Origin: Macrothele yani
Taxonomy: Eukaryota > Arthropoda > Arachnida > Araneae > Macrothelidae
Length of the DNA: 64,000 nt
Reading direction: 5' to 3'
Assembly (NCBI GenBank): GCA_039090855.1
Contig: CM076996.1
Coordinates: 51,054,469 to 51,118,468 of the forward strand
Shown: positions 45,225 to 57,240 of the stretch, one piece after another
How positions within the stretch are numbered: the first letter of the stretch is position 1
How the letters are laid out: the number at the start of each line of letters is the position of its first letter
The notes under the pieces: generated by a model
What the model was told of the DNA's origin: nothing
Database searches by the model: none
What the model saw: only the letters and a program-made list of their open reading frames with translations
Position numbers and translations under genes: made by a program

Positions 45225-46864
45225 TATTTGAGGAGGTTCGTGGTTCACAAATCTGCCACTAGGTGGTGTTTGTGTACTTCTGTTTGCAGCCTATCTCTGC
45301 CTCTAAAAACCCTATTGAGAATTTTTTCTTTTTTTTTTTTACTGTATGCCATTTGCTATAATAAAGATGAAGAGTGAATAAGATTTTTGCTATGATAAGA
45401 TCCTCTTCAAATAATGTACAACTTTTCCTCTAGGGGTTGTAAAGGTCAAAACGTTTTTCTTGCTATCTCTGCTTCCAGGAGACGTATTTGAAAAGTTATT
45501 TTTCCTTAGCATAGCTTTTGCTATGAAGAATACTTTTCACCTGTTTTCAATTTTTCCATTATGCAAAATTCTTCTGCTAAGAGGCATAGAGTTTTATCAT
45601 GTTTTCTTCTATATCTCTTCTTTTAACTGTTCGATTTGAAAATCTTTTTGTCTCTAATACCTTCCTTCTGCTATGGGAAATGTTTTTTGCGTCATTTGTT
45701 AATTTTTGTAACATACTTTTTAGTCACTGGTGGAAGTAAGTAGGCGTTTTTTTTTTTTTTTTTTTTTTGTGAGTTATTTTGACCTTTACTGAAATTTGCT
45801 AATGAATGCCTTTATATTAGAATTTTCCATAAAATCAGATTGCTTTCTAATATCAGAAACTTAAATGTAGTTGTTTCTTAGTATTTTTTGAGCAAATTAA
45901 TCACTTTGCATCTTCTATAATTAGTTTTCTAATCATGCCCAGTTAAATTGCCTTGATCACTAATGAATGCAGTTGTATGCAGCCCTTGGATTTAAGGTTT
46001 TCCCATTATTATCTTTCGTTTCACGTTGGAAATATTTGTACATACTTTGTTTGCTGGCGAGTACAAATTTAAAACACAGCTACAGCATCAATATCATGTT
46101 GAAAATTCCTTCCCTAAATAAAATGTAACACAAATACTTGCCCCCATGATTATGTGTTTAAGAAATAACAATCCCTTTGGTCCTTTGAAAAAGTTTTAAA
46201 TATTTCACCTTTCCTTACCCTTAAATTTCCAATGTAAGCATTATTTCAAAATAATTAAATAATTTATTGTGTGGTTTATAAAAGCACTTCAAGAGTAATG
46301 CCACAAACCTATGTATTTTTGAGTTTTATGTTGTTGTGTTTTATTCTGTAATTTGCTTCAATAATTGAACTAAAGCCAAAGCAGAAAAATAAAATTTTCT
46401 CAAAATCAGTGTAGTACATATACTGTATGTAAAAGTTTAGTAGATATTAAACCTGGTTATATTTTCAGTGACAGTTTTGGTACTTCAATATTTATCTGTG
46501 ATTATAATTTCTGATTAGCTACAGTGGACATCATTTTTAATATTCTGCATTCTGTATGAAGTTTGCCCAAGCATGAAGGAAGTTGTTTGTTGTAGGTTAC
46601 AGGTTGAACAGACAGAATGGCAAGCACCTTCTAACACTATATTTTAAGTAAGAGTGTTTGGATCATATGTCCTGAGAAAAATCCAACAATCCTGGAAAAG
46701 TCCTGGAATTTTGTGATTGAAAAAGCGTATGAACCATGATTTTAGTACAACTGCAATTTAATTGTACTTCTTATAGAAAAATTTGTAATCACCTATGTAC
46801 AACACTACTGTGTTTTAATGTGTTTTGTATTCCATCAATTTTTTCTCTCTTTCATCGTACATAG

Positions 46865-47035
46865 TCTGGATTGGCCTATAGATGCTTTTGTTCGGAAACA
46901 AGGTTGGATTTGCTTCGAAAAGAAGCTATTAAGGCTCGTCAGAACCCAAGCTATGACAACAAATGTCGTCATTTAACACATTCTGAAATAGATGAACATT
47001 TGAAAGAAAATACTCGATTCACAATCCGCTTTAAA
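46865..47035 (+). CDS. EARS2: EARS2 internal exon (171 bp) with the zinc-site motif
   Basis: A 57-codon exon in phase 0, with acceptor atttttctctct...catag and donor gtaag at 47036. The translation contains GLAYRCFCSETRLDLLRKEA and later YDNKCRHLTH. Counting residues gives C-x-C-x24-C-x-H, the same spacing as the zinc-binding motif of bacterial GluRS (Cys98, Cys100, Cys125, His127 in E. coli). It ends ENTRFTIRFK, matching the AIRFR-type strand of EARS2. There is no stop or frameshift, in contrast with the TE genes around it. Later exons (KMSKS loop, anticodon-binding domain) are not seen and should lie beyond 64 kb. Confidence 0.9.
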
Positions 47036-49125
47036 GTAAGTTAACATTTTAAATTGCTGAAACTGATTTAAGCTATTGCCATTTGCATTCTTTTGCTGTC
47101 ATCCATCAGTATGAAATAATCTATATAAATAGTACAGGCACTTCTTTATTTCCATTAAGTTCTCATGTAGTTTTGAATATTGATATGTGTACTCAGAAAA
47201 CTTTCCTTTGTAATGTAACTTATTTCATTTGTTTCATGCTTTTCCAAGTGTTTTTGCATGAGAACTATATCATATTTTTGCTGTTGAAAGTATATTATCA
47301 CTTCCTCATTATTTACAAGTTGTGTGGAAGTATCTGAACTCATTCTTGTAAAAAAATATTCTTTTTAATTTTGTTTTTCCAAATATGCTACATTGAACCC
47401 AAAACATGGCTTTAAGGAAATATGATTGCATGTTTTGTTCACTCAAAGTATTTAATGAATATTCTCAAGTATTAGTATAAAACCTTAACTGTTCATGCAT
47501 GAACTTAAAGCAGTCCCTTAAATGTTAGTATAATAACTTAAAAGCAACCACTTTCAAATAATATTTTTATGTCCCCAGAAACTTATTTCTACATGCAGAG
47601 ATACATGGTAATAATCCTTGCAGAGTGGCAAGCACCTTCTAATAGTTATAAAAAAATTAAGAAGTTCAAAGTCGATGTGGCCGCTCCTTCTTCCTCATCT
47701 CTGTAAGGAAATCTCATTGACTGAGAGCAGCAGAGGCCAGCAAAACTCATGTAGATTCTTTGCAGCCAATGAGATAAACAGCAAATTTTAAATTAAGATT
47801 AACAACTGAGATACACCAAACTGTTTCCTGAAAGGTGGCAAATTCATTATAAAAGGGTTTTTTTTATGTGCTATTGTTGTTGTTATGTAATTGTAAAACT
47901 GATATGCAAATAACTTTTTACTCATACTTTTCAGAATTATATAGGTTTAAAAAAGCAGTGAAAAATTAGCATGACTTTTAACTAAACACTATCCATGTTT
48001 AAAAAAGTAAGTGAAATGGAAGAAAAGTTGAAAGAATTCACTAGGACAAATTCCTTATGTTCTTACATGTTGTAAAAACATCTACTTGTTTTCTAGTTAT
48101 GTCTTGCTCTGTATGGCCTTTTTGCCATGCATCATGAGTTGGCCTTTCAGTAAACATCTATAAAAACATGCCAAATTTAAAAAATTAAATTCATGTAAAT
48201 ATAAATAAATATTTTTTAGCTCCAAAGTTTAGAAGTTTTTGAGATTTCTGCTGTTTAGCCTTTATAAAGAGATGAGAAAACATGAATTAATTATAAAATT
48301 TTCTAACTAGCAATGCTATCTTTCTTTGTTCATTAATAGTTTTATACCTTTTTATTTGACATAATTATTTACAAAAATTGATTATATTGTATTAGATAAT
48401 ACTAAAATCTTACTTCAGATCAACATACTTTTAATTGCAGAATATGAAGTAAAATAGCATAAATAACTGAGCAATGTACAATTAAACTTAGTCTGTATCC
48501 ACAAATTGTATGTAATGATGCAAAGAACTTCTGTACTGGACACATGCAGTGAGAGCACTGTGCAGTAGAGAAGAGTTTACTAATAGCAACTGATTTTCGA
48601 GGACTCCAACATGAAAACAGCAAGAGAAAACCTGTATTTGGTAAGCAATACAGTTGCCTGAAGTACTTAGGAAATATATCTTATCTACATGAAATTTTTA
48701 AAACAAACTGAGGTACTTAATTCAGACTACATAAATTTTACATTTGCTATTTTATTATGGTAATATTCTAGCTCATGGCCATTTTCCGAATTTTAGTGGC
48801 CACAGGGACTGGCAGATGCTATGTGATAATGATGATCTAATGACTCCATAACTGCACTGAGTGTTGAGTGTATAAGAAACATCATAGTTTTGCTTGGCTG
48901 GTTTCCTGGTAAAGGGAATTAAGAGACATTTAGTTCTTTAAATTTGCAAGTAAATTTATGTGTGAAATGCACACATACTCACCCTACATTCTTTGTAGGA
49001 CTTACACTATTTTTATAGCACTTTTTTTTTTCTTTTTTTTTTAGCCAATTTGCAATATGAACTGTGACATTTAGTTTGTTACCAATTATGGAATTAGGGT
49101 AAATAATGGTAATAGACACAGGTAA
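47036..49125. other. AT-rich intron of EARS2, nothing recognised
   Basis: After the donor at 47036 there is no recognisable TE or exon up to the hAT end at 49126. An 18-bp phrase gtggcaagcaccttctaa at 47624 also occurs near 46618. Confidence 0.4.
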
Positions 49126-50916
49126 CAGGGCCAAATTTAACTACTGCAGTGCCTATGGGCCCAAGGAATTTTGTGCCCCCCCCTGCTCTTCCCCAATTTT
49201 GATAAGCCTATATGTTAAATATCAAAACATAATAAAACAAATTTAAATGTCCTGACAAAAATACTTTATTCACTCAGCAATAAAAACTAAAACTATTGCA
49301 ATTAGCAGGTTAGTGGTTTATGCAGGGGTTGGAGTTGTCCTGAAATTCCTAAAGTTCCTGATTATTATTTTTTTGTCTTGAAGTTCCTGATTATTATTTT
49401 TTTGTCCTGAAATGTCCTTATTTTTGTTCTGTATCCTGAAAATTTTAGTGTAATCCTGAAATTTTAAGAATAAATGGTAAGCTATGTATAGTGATTCATC
49501 ACCTACTGTTTACAAGTATCGTGAAAATAAAAAAAATGGAATGTGAGAGAGATTCCATCGATGTGACATCATCGCCAAGAAAAGAACTCTCACTCTTGAA
49601 TTTGCGATATGCGCGAACGCGTTCCCGCGTTTGTGAGATCGTTCGAGAATCGAAGCTGCCGTGACGCTGCTTCTTACGGAGAACGCACAGAGATGCCAAC
49701 CATTACGGAATCTCCGTAATTATTACAGATAACTAACGAAAAATTACGGATATTCAGATTTTCGTTGTTATTTAGAAAGTTTTACTGGTTTTATAATTAA
49801 TCAATGGAAAAGCCGCTGAACAAAGTTCGTAACACAGCTATTTTTTTATTTTTATTTCTTAGGAAGAGGAATTTGTTTTGCTTGTTTGGAAGGATGAAAA
49901 AAAAAAGAAAAAAATAGAGCATGGCACTGGGCCGGGATTACATAGGCCTGGCCTGCTTCTTTCGCCGTGGCCCAGGATTACGTCGGCCCAAAGCCTCTGA
50001 ATAAAGTTTGTGATGCAGCTCTTTGTTTCTTTCCTTTTCCTTCTTTCTTTTTTTTTTCCAAGGAGAAAGAATTTGTTTTGCTTCTTTGAAAGCTAAGTGG
50101 AAAGAAAGCACGGCGCCAGACCGGGATTACGTATGACAGGCGTGCTTCTTTCGCCGTGCCCCGCACGGGGATAACTGGTCTTCCAGTTATTTGGGGAGCG
50201 GCGCCCCCACGGCCCGAGCTGACCTTGTGACGGATCAATTTTTCATTTCGTCTTGAACGAATATATAACCGAAGGGACAGCCGTTCATCCAGCTGCTGGG
50301 GGATGGCGTCCCCACGGCCCGAGCCAACGTGTACTATATGTGATGATTTTCACATTTTTTATGTTTTTTTTCACTTGACATGAACCCGCCTCAGTTGTTG
50401 GTTGCTGAGGTTGTGATTATGCGCCAGCTCAGGATTTTAGTTTCTCGTTTTCTTTCCTGTCTTCTCCATTTTATGTTCCTTTTGTTTTTCCGAGCTGGTT
50501 AGCTAGACCTACCTGCACGTTCGCCGTGTGTGGTGACCCGTAAGGTGGAAAAGGGGATGCTGGAGGCTGAGGTTTCTGGAGGCCTGGGTGTTGTTGTCGC
50601 CAGTTGCCAACACTCCTCTTTGCCCCCTGCTTCACCCTAAACGGGCGGCTGGGAACTAACCCACTCCTAGTCAATGATGTCTGTGGCCGAGTGGAGCCCA
50701 GACCTCTAACGGCTTGTCGTCTCGTACGACAGGGTGGGCATGCCAAAGGGGTGTTCCCCAGGCATGGGAAAGTCTGGGTGCTCGCCGTGCACATGTCTGC
50801 CCTATCAACTTGCTATATCCGCTTGCTATCCCTAGAGCCGTGTCCTGCGTCCACTTGGGCTTGCGGACCTCCGGTTCTCCCTTGTTGGGCTCGATTGTGG
50901 GTGGGGAAGTTGGCGG

Positions 50917-52190
50917 ATGAATCCTTTAAATGTTTTCATGGCTCTCAATGAAATTTCCCATGAACCCAAAACTAAAAGAGGTATTGAGGAAGGTTCAGGT
51001 CCTTCCGCCAAAAAATTTGTCGCAGATGTTTCCAATGCTAGATTCTTTTTTGTGCACTCATTGGACCCTTCAAAGCCTTTGAGTGCCAAAAGTCCATTTT
51101 GGATCCACAAAGCACTGCAATCAATTGCAAGCTCTCCTAAGAGCGTCAAGAAGCTCCAATCTGGAGATCTTCTTGTTGAGATGTCTACAGTGGCCTACAG
51201 TTCCACACTTATCAACACCAGCATGCTGCTCGAGACGCCTGTCAAAATAACACCACACGGTTACCTAAATTCATCTCGAGGTGTTGTCTCCTCTCGGGAT
51301 CTTATTGATTGCTCTGAGGATGAACTTCTCGAAGAACTGAGGAGCCAACATGTTACGGGTGTGCGACGCATTTCTTTTAGGAGGAATGGGCAGTTTGTCC
51401 CATCCTGGAACATTATCTTGACTTTCAACTGCCCTTCCCTGCCTACATCCATCAAGGCAGGGTATCTCCACCTCGAGGTATGCCCGTACATTCCCAACCC
51501 GTTGAGATGTTTTAGGTGCCAGTCGTACGGCCACTCTCAGCAGTCATGTAGGAGTACTCCTAGGTGTGGACGCTGTGGTGCCACAGAGCATCTCCTCTCA
51601 GAATGTGTGGCCGAGGCTGAGTTTTGTGTGAACTGCAAGGGTTCACACCCAGCATCAGCCAAAGATTGTCCCAAGTGGAAGGAGGAGGAGGAAATCCAGA
51701 GGCTCAAAACGGTGGAAAATATTTCCTATCCTGAGCCCAGAAGAAGAGTGGTTCCTGTTACATCTGATCGGCGATCATACGCTTCAGTGGTGGTTGCCAA
51801 ATCTATGGTAGCCATTCAGACCGACGTTCAGATCCCCCTAAATGTCCATTCAATATGGAGGAAATCATCGCAGCCGGACTGGAGGCACTCCAGTCGCGAG
51901 CTAGGGGTCTGAAAGCGGCACCCACCACTTCACCGCAGCAGACTCACTCCAATACCAGCAAGGGAACTCAGGCCACTTCTTCTGGCAAAAACGCCAACAC
52001 TAACACCAACACCAAGGTCAAGGATAAGAAGAGCATTTCTTCTCCTTCAAAGTCTCAGCCAAACAATCAACGGCGAGCAAATCCCGCTAAGACACTTGGG
52101 ACAAAGCATTCACCAATCTTGGCCCCTGGTCACACACCCCCAAATCTGGGGGAACGCTCACCAGAGGAAATGGAGGCTGACCAAGTTTAA
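50917..52190 (+). pseudogene. ORF1 (gag-like zinc-knuckle protein) of the I-clade LINE, one frameshift
   Basis: It starts at ATG 50917. The N-terminal 190 residues form a gag-like region. Three zinc knuckles follow: CFRCQSYGHSQQSC and CGRCGATEHLLSEC are both C-x2-C-x4-H-x4-C, and the third is CVNCKGSHPASAKDC. Such proteins package the element's RNA. The frame changes near 51840-51860, just before MEEIIAAGLEALQSR. The remainder (to 52190) is a low-complexity Thr/Ser/Asn/Lys tail. No other lesion was seen, so a sequencing error is possible. Confidence 0.75.
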
Positions 52191-52219
52191 CCATTTCCTT
52201 TTTCATTTCATTTTTACCC

Positions 52220-55200
52220 ATGGGTTCAATAATTCAGTGGAACTGCCGAGGTTTTCGCACCAGTTTTGATGACGTGAAACATCTGCTTTATTTGTACTCT
52301 CCGGTGTGCCTTTGTCTTCAGGAGACAAAGCTTAAACCATCGGACCTGCTTTCAGTTCGAGGCTACAGTGCATTTCGGACAGACCACTCGTCTGGAAATA
52401 TAGCCTGTGGGGGTGTCGCTATTCTCGTCCCTCACAGGGTTCCGGTATCTTCCGTCACGGTTTCCACAACTGTGCAGGCCGTGGCGGTTTGTATTTCTAT
52501 GCCTGTGCCTCTTACTGTTTGCAGTGTTTATCTACCACCGGATGAGGATGTTAGCGTCTCTGTTCTGGAGAGCTTGATTGATCAGCTGCCTTCACCCTTC
52601 CTTCTTTTGGGTGACTTTAATGCTCATCATCCTTTGTGGGGTAGTGTCAGCGCCAGCGCTAGAGGTCGTCGCATAGAGTCTCTTCTGTGCTCGGCCTCTG
52701 TGTGCCTTTTAAACACCGGTGCTGACACTTACTTCCATGAGCCGACAAGATCCTTCAGTGCGATCGATTTGACCTTGGGTTCACCATCGATCATTGCTGA
52801 CTGGTCGTGGACGGTGTGTAAGGATCTCCACGGGAGCGACCACTTCCCAATCGTCCTCTGGCACCATGCAAACGTGCCATATTCTGCCTCCCGCCCACCT
52901 CGATGGAGGATGGATTGTGCCAGATGGGAGGTCTTCACATCGTCCGCGGTGATATCTTCTGAAATGGTGACCCAAGAGTCAATCGACGCAGCTGTACTTA
53001 AAGTCACAACTTGTATTCTTCAGGCAGCTGATCTTTCAATTCGTAAAACATCTACGAAGCTCCCCAGAATTCCGAAACCTTGGTGGAACCCTAAATGCGC
53101 AGCGGCTAGAAGAGCTCAACACAAGGCCTGGTCTACTTTTCGGCGTTATCCAACCGAGGCTAATCTCGTTGCTTTTAAACGTGCTAAATCCTATGCTTGG
53201 TTGGTGCGTCGACGTAGCAAGAGGGAGTCTTGGATCCAGTATGTTTCATCTCTTACCTCACGTGCCAATTCGAAAACTGTGTGGGAAAGGATTCGTAAGA
53301 TCCGGGGCACCTACAGTTCACACCAGATTGCCATTCTCAAGAGTAACGGCTGCACATATGCTGAAGTCGGGGAGATTGCAGATTGTTTGGGGGAGGCGTT
53401 TGCCTCCGTTTCGAGTGATCTGGCGTATCCGGCCTCCTTTCATAGGATTCAATCCTCCGCGGAACGCCAGAGAATCTCTTTGCGCCGTATACCGACACTG
53501 GTTATAACTCCCCCTTCAGCATGTGTGAACTCCGGGTGGCTCTGCATCGGTCCGGGGCTACTTCTGTCGGTCCCGATGACATCCACTACGACATGCTCCG
53601 TCATCTCTCCCAGTCGTCTCTCGAGAACCTTTTAATCTTATACAACCGCATCTGGTTAGAACACCGTTTCCCGGAGTCTTGGCGAAAGGCTTTTGTTCTA
53701 CCTTTTCCGAAGCCTGGCAAGGATCCTAAGTCTCCCTCTAGTTATCGCCCAATTGCTCTCACTAGCTGTCTGTGTAAAGTTCTCGAACGCATGGTTAACT
53801 CACGATTAATTCATTTTTTAGAACATCATCAATTACTTTCACCATCACAAAGCGGTTTTCGGCGTCATCGTTCACCTCACGATCATCTCCTGCACCTTGA
53901 GACATCTGTGCGCAAGGCGTTCGTGCGTAGGCAGCACCTGGTTTCTGTATTCTTTGACATCGAGAAAGCCTATGATCGTGCGTGGCGGCACGGGATTATC
54001 CGTGACCTCCACGCATGCGGATTGCAAGGAAATCTTCCGACCTTTATTGTAAATTTTCTTCGCAATCTAGTGTTCCAGGTGCGCCTGGGTACGACGCTAT
54101 CTGCAACATTCCATCAAGAACAAGGTGTTCCTCAAGGTTGCATTTTATCTGTCACATTGTTCATCCTTCGCATTAATTGTCTCCTCACAAATCTTCCTCC
54201 TGCGGTTTCGGCTACTGTGTATGTCGATGACTTGCACATCTTCTGCTCGTCATCGAGCATGCGTTTCATTGAAATGCAGTTGCTGTCTACTATTAATCAG
54301 ATTTTTAAAGCGGCGAATAGCAATGGTTTCGTTCTTTCTCCCGACAAGACAGCGTGTGTTCATTTCTGCCGGAGGCGTGGCCTCCATCCTGACCCCGAGC
54401 TGTATTTGGACCGTGCAGCCATTCCAGTTTTGCCGGAGACTAAGTTCCTTGGACTGACCGTCGACCGTGCGCTTACGTTCCGTGTGCACGTTCGGCGGCT
54501 CAAGATTTCCTGTCTGCGTGCTCTTTCTATTCTAAAAATCCTTTCGAGAGTTTCGTGGGGCGCAGACAGGATCTCTTTGTTTCGCATTTACCACTCCTTA
54601 ATTCGGTCGAAACTGGATTATGGCTGTATCGTGTATGGCTCGGCTCGTCCTTCCGTTCTCCGGCCTTTGGACGCTGTTCATCATCAGGCGCTGCGTCTTT
54701 GTACGGGAGCATTTCGAACATCTCCGATTCCCAGCCTTTACGCTGATGCGAACGAACCATCGCTTGAATTACGCCGTCTGCAGCTGTCTGTCCACTTTTA
54801 CTTAAAACTTCGGTCTCTTCCAGCCCATCCTTTGTACGGTGCAGTTTTCCATCCTCAGCATGCTCGTTTATTTGAGAACCGGCCCTCGTGCGTTCCAACC
54901 TTCAGTCTTCATATGGCGGCCGTAGCTCGTGATGCAGGGCTCGACTTGTCGCTTGTTGCAGCGACCAGGGGCTTTGGGGATCCTCCATGGCACCCATTTG
55001 GTGTCATGGTTGATACCACCTTTACGTCTTTCGACAAATCCTCAATCCCTGCGTCAGTGTACCAGCAGCTCTTCGCTGAGCACCGCGCCCTCAAAACTGA
55101 ATACACTCCCATTTTCACTGATGGCTCCAAGATGCATGGAGTCGTTGGATCCGCAGCTGTCTGTGTTGATGACGTGTCAGTAGCGCGGATCCCAGCTGAG

Positions 55201-55932
55201 GCCACGGTGTTTTCGGCGGAGATGCATGCTGTGTATCTTGCACTTCTTCATGTTCAGTCGAGTTCTCATCATAGGGCTGTGGTCTATACGGATTCCTTAA
55301 GTGTCCTGCAGTCTTTGTCATCGCTGGACTATTGTAATCATCCTTTTCTTTTGAACGTACGAGGGCTTCTTCGTACCTTACTCGAGGCCGGAGTCCAGAT
55401 TCAATTCTTCTGGATTCCTGGGCATGTTGGAATCTCGGGTAACGAGTGTGCTGATGCGGCCGCTAGATCTGCTTCCTCTTTGGTCGTCACACCCTTGCCA
55501 CTCTTTCATCGCGATTTTCGATTTCTTGTTCGTGATCATATCAAACGAACGTGGCAGGGTCTGTGGGACCAACAGGTGGAAAATAAACTGCATCGTATAA
55601 AACCTATTCTCGAAATCTGGAACTCCTCATCTCGTCTGAACCGCAGGGAGAAAGTGGTGCTTGCGTGTCTCAGCATTGGGCATTGTCGTTTCACTCACCG
55701 CTTTTTGCTGTGTGGCGACACTGCGCCGATGTGTGAGACGTGCAATTGCCGACTCACTGTCATTCATCTTTTGTGTAGCTGTGTTCGTTTTCGTGGTGTA
55801 CGTTTCCATTATTTTCATTCTCATTTGTTGATCGAGGACGCCGCTACTCTGCAGCGGGTCCTGGATGACCACTGCGATACTGTCGCTATGTTTTCGTTTT
55901 TACAAGAAATTGACTTTTTTAAACGCATTTAG
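52220..55932 (+). pseudogene. ORF2 of the I-clade LINE: endonuclease, RT, RNase H; one frameshift
   Basis: It starts at ATG 52220. The endonuclease (about 52230-52860) has WNCRGFR, LCLQETKL, LLLGDFNAHHPLWG and GSDHFPI. The frame then shifts near 53465-53475. The RT (about 53530-54500) has SYRPIALTS, VFFDIEKAYDRAW, QGVPQGCILS and YVDD. An RNase H domain (about 55100-55480) carries FTDGSK, SAEMHA, YTDSLSV and GNECADAAA, the D-E-D-D set. A Cys/His C-terminal part (CETCNC) follows. All catalytic residues are intact. Total length would be about 1237 residues. The RNase H places it in the I superfamily. Confidence 0.85.
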
Positions 55933-56749
55933 ATTTTAGCTCTTCCATCATCCTCATTTTTCAGTTTTAATGAATCAACCGAATTTTAAACATTGTATCA
56001 TGTTTTTAATGCTGTTTGTTTCATTGTCTTTTAGCCCTTCCATCACTCTCATTTTTCACTTTTACTTAATCAGCCAGGTTTTAAGTTTTTTACCATATTT
56101 TTAATACTGTTTGGCTGTCCTGTGTCTTGTCTTGTCTTGTCTTGTGTTTGGCGCTCTTTGGCCAGACATGGCCCTTGCGCCATAAAAACTAACAAACCAA
56201 CCAACCAATCTTTCGCCGTGGCTCAGGATTATGTTGGCCCGAACGTGCTTCTTTCGCTGTGGCTTGCGATTGCGTCAGCCCGATGCCTCTGAACCAAGTT
56301 CGTGACGCACCTCTTTGTTTCTTTTTTTCTCTGAGGAGGAGGAATGTGTTTTGCTTGTTTGAAAACTAAGTGGAAGAAGGAGGAATGTGTTTTGCTTATT
56401 TGAAAACTAAGTGGAAAGAAAGCATGGCACCGGTCCAGCATAACGTCGGCTTGAAGCCTTTGAACAAAGTTTGTGACGCAACTCTTTGTTTCTTTTCTAT
56501 TTTTATTTTTTTATTTTATTTTTTTCCTGTGGAGGAAGAGTGTGTTTTGCTTGTTTGAAAGCTAAGTGGGAAAGAAAGCACGGCTTCGGGCCAGTATTAC
56601 GTCTGCCTGAAGCCTCTGAACAAAGTTGGTAATGCAGCTTTCTGTTTTTTTGTTATTATTTTTTTCCGCTTTCTTTCTGAGGTGGAAGAATTTGTTTTGC
56701 TAAGTGGAAAGAATGCATGGCGCCGGGATTACGTCAGCCGTTATTATTT

Positions 56750-57240
56750 GGGGCTTTCTTGCGATCGATGCACAAACTGAGCAGAAATCTTGGGTGCGGG
56801 GGTGGGGGTGTTTTCCGTTTGAGGATAGAATTCCATCTTCCAGAAACGAAAGTTAGTTGAAGTGAAGATTTCTCCTGTAATCATAATATTTTCTCGTGAT
56901 GTTCCTTCTGCCCAATATTTTTCTTAAATATCCATTTATTCCATAAATAAATGAGTGGTAGGCAATGCACGTAACTAACAAACAAATTAAGCCAATCTGG
57001 CAACGTAAACCAATCGTAGTCGCACTGATGAAGGCCATAGTAATGGCTGAAATATATTTGCATTAAACTTTTATACGTAACTTAGCGTGTTCTACACTAC
57101 CTTTTTAATTTATTCTATAAATACTTACATTTCAGCTTAAAAATGGAGGAAAGAGTTTCTTAAAACGGAAGACGGTCGGTCGAAGCTTAGATTTCTCCTG
57201 TAATCATACCCCCCCCCACCCCCACCCCACCCCATTCTGA
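56750..57240 (+). repeat. Array unit shared with the hAT at 38 kb
   Basis: It contains gcgatcgatgcacaaactga, gaattccatcttccag, cagaaacgaaagttag and ctcctgtaatcataat, then ttattccataaata, the same order as at 38200-38780. One unit is interrupted by the 158-bp insertion at 56950. Confidence 0.6.
56950..57107 (+). mobile_element. 158-bp insertion with 16-bp TSD and hammerhead-like core
   Basis: ATTTATTCCATAAATA (56934-56949) and ATTTATTCTATAAATA (57108-57123) match 15 of 16. The uninterrupted site is seen near 38763-38778. The insert contains CTGATGA (57025-57031), a 6-bp stem GGCCAT/ATGGCT closing on AGTA, then GAAA (57049-57052), the order of a hammerhead ribozyme core. No ORF. Possible sources are a Penelope-like terminus or a retrozyme-like RNA. 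Confidence 0.6.

Larger units (their letters stand above)
42800..45770 (+). repeat. Array repeat with CTCF-like boxes, copy 2
   Basis: It is colinear with copy 1 from about 20600. Boxes are at 42969, 43134, 43282, 43436, 43581, 43729 and 45255, then near 45424, 45575 and 45722. Spacings of the first seven are 145-165 bp once the 1376-bp Tc1 insertion is removed. The box at 43282-43295 (GGCCACCAGGGGCG) and the one at 43436-43449 (TCCACCAGGGGGCG) are the closest to the CTCF core here. Confidence 0.7.
42566..46738. mobile_element. hAT-like element containing the second CTCF-like array
   Basis: It begins CATGGTTCGTACGCATCCTGG at 42566 and ends GCGTATGAACCATG at 46738, inverse ends of the family that also starts at 18680. 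The flanks TATTTTAC and GATTTTAG share a 6-base core, a weak 8-bp duplication. Both ends carry tcctggaa repeats. No transposase is present. Either this is a non-autonomous element or the two ends belong to separate copies. Confidence 0.45.
50159..56209 (+). mobile_element. Full-length I-clade LINE with a perfect 11-bp TSD
   Basis: CTTTCGCCGTG at 50148-50158 and 56210-56220 is identical and brackets 6051 bp. The 5' UTR (50159-50916) has GC-rich hairpin-forming blocks (ccccgcacgggg) and a repeated cccacggcccgagc phrase. ORF1 and ORF2 follow in order with a 29-bp gap. The 3' UTR ends ccataaaaactaacaaacc and a short caac-type repeat. It is the youngest large element in the window by its TSD, although each ORF has one frameshift. 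Confidence 0.85.
49800..56745 (+). repeat. Tandem array split by the I-clade LINE
   Basis: Units of about 150-180 bp occur at 49800-50158 and 56210-56745. Each contains ctctgaacaaagttYgtgaYgcagctc, a pyrimidine tract, gaatttgttttgcttgtttgaaa and gggattacgtcggccc. The LINE at 50159-56209 sits between two copies of CTTTCGCCGTG within one unit. Confidence 0.65.

Noticed and set aside
48540..48650. Possible exon ending in a good donor (gtaag at about 48639)
   Set aside because: The open frame before it has no match to GluRS and no clear acceptor or conserved peptide.
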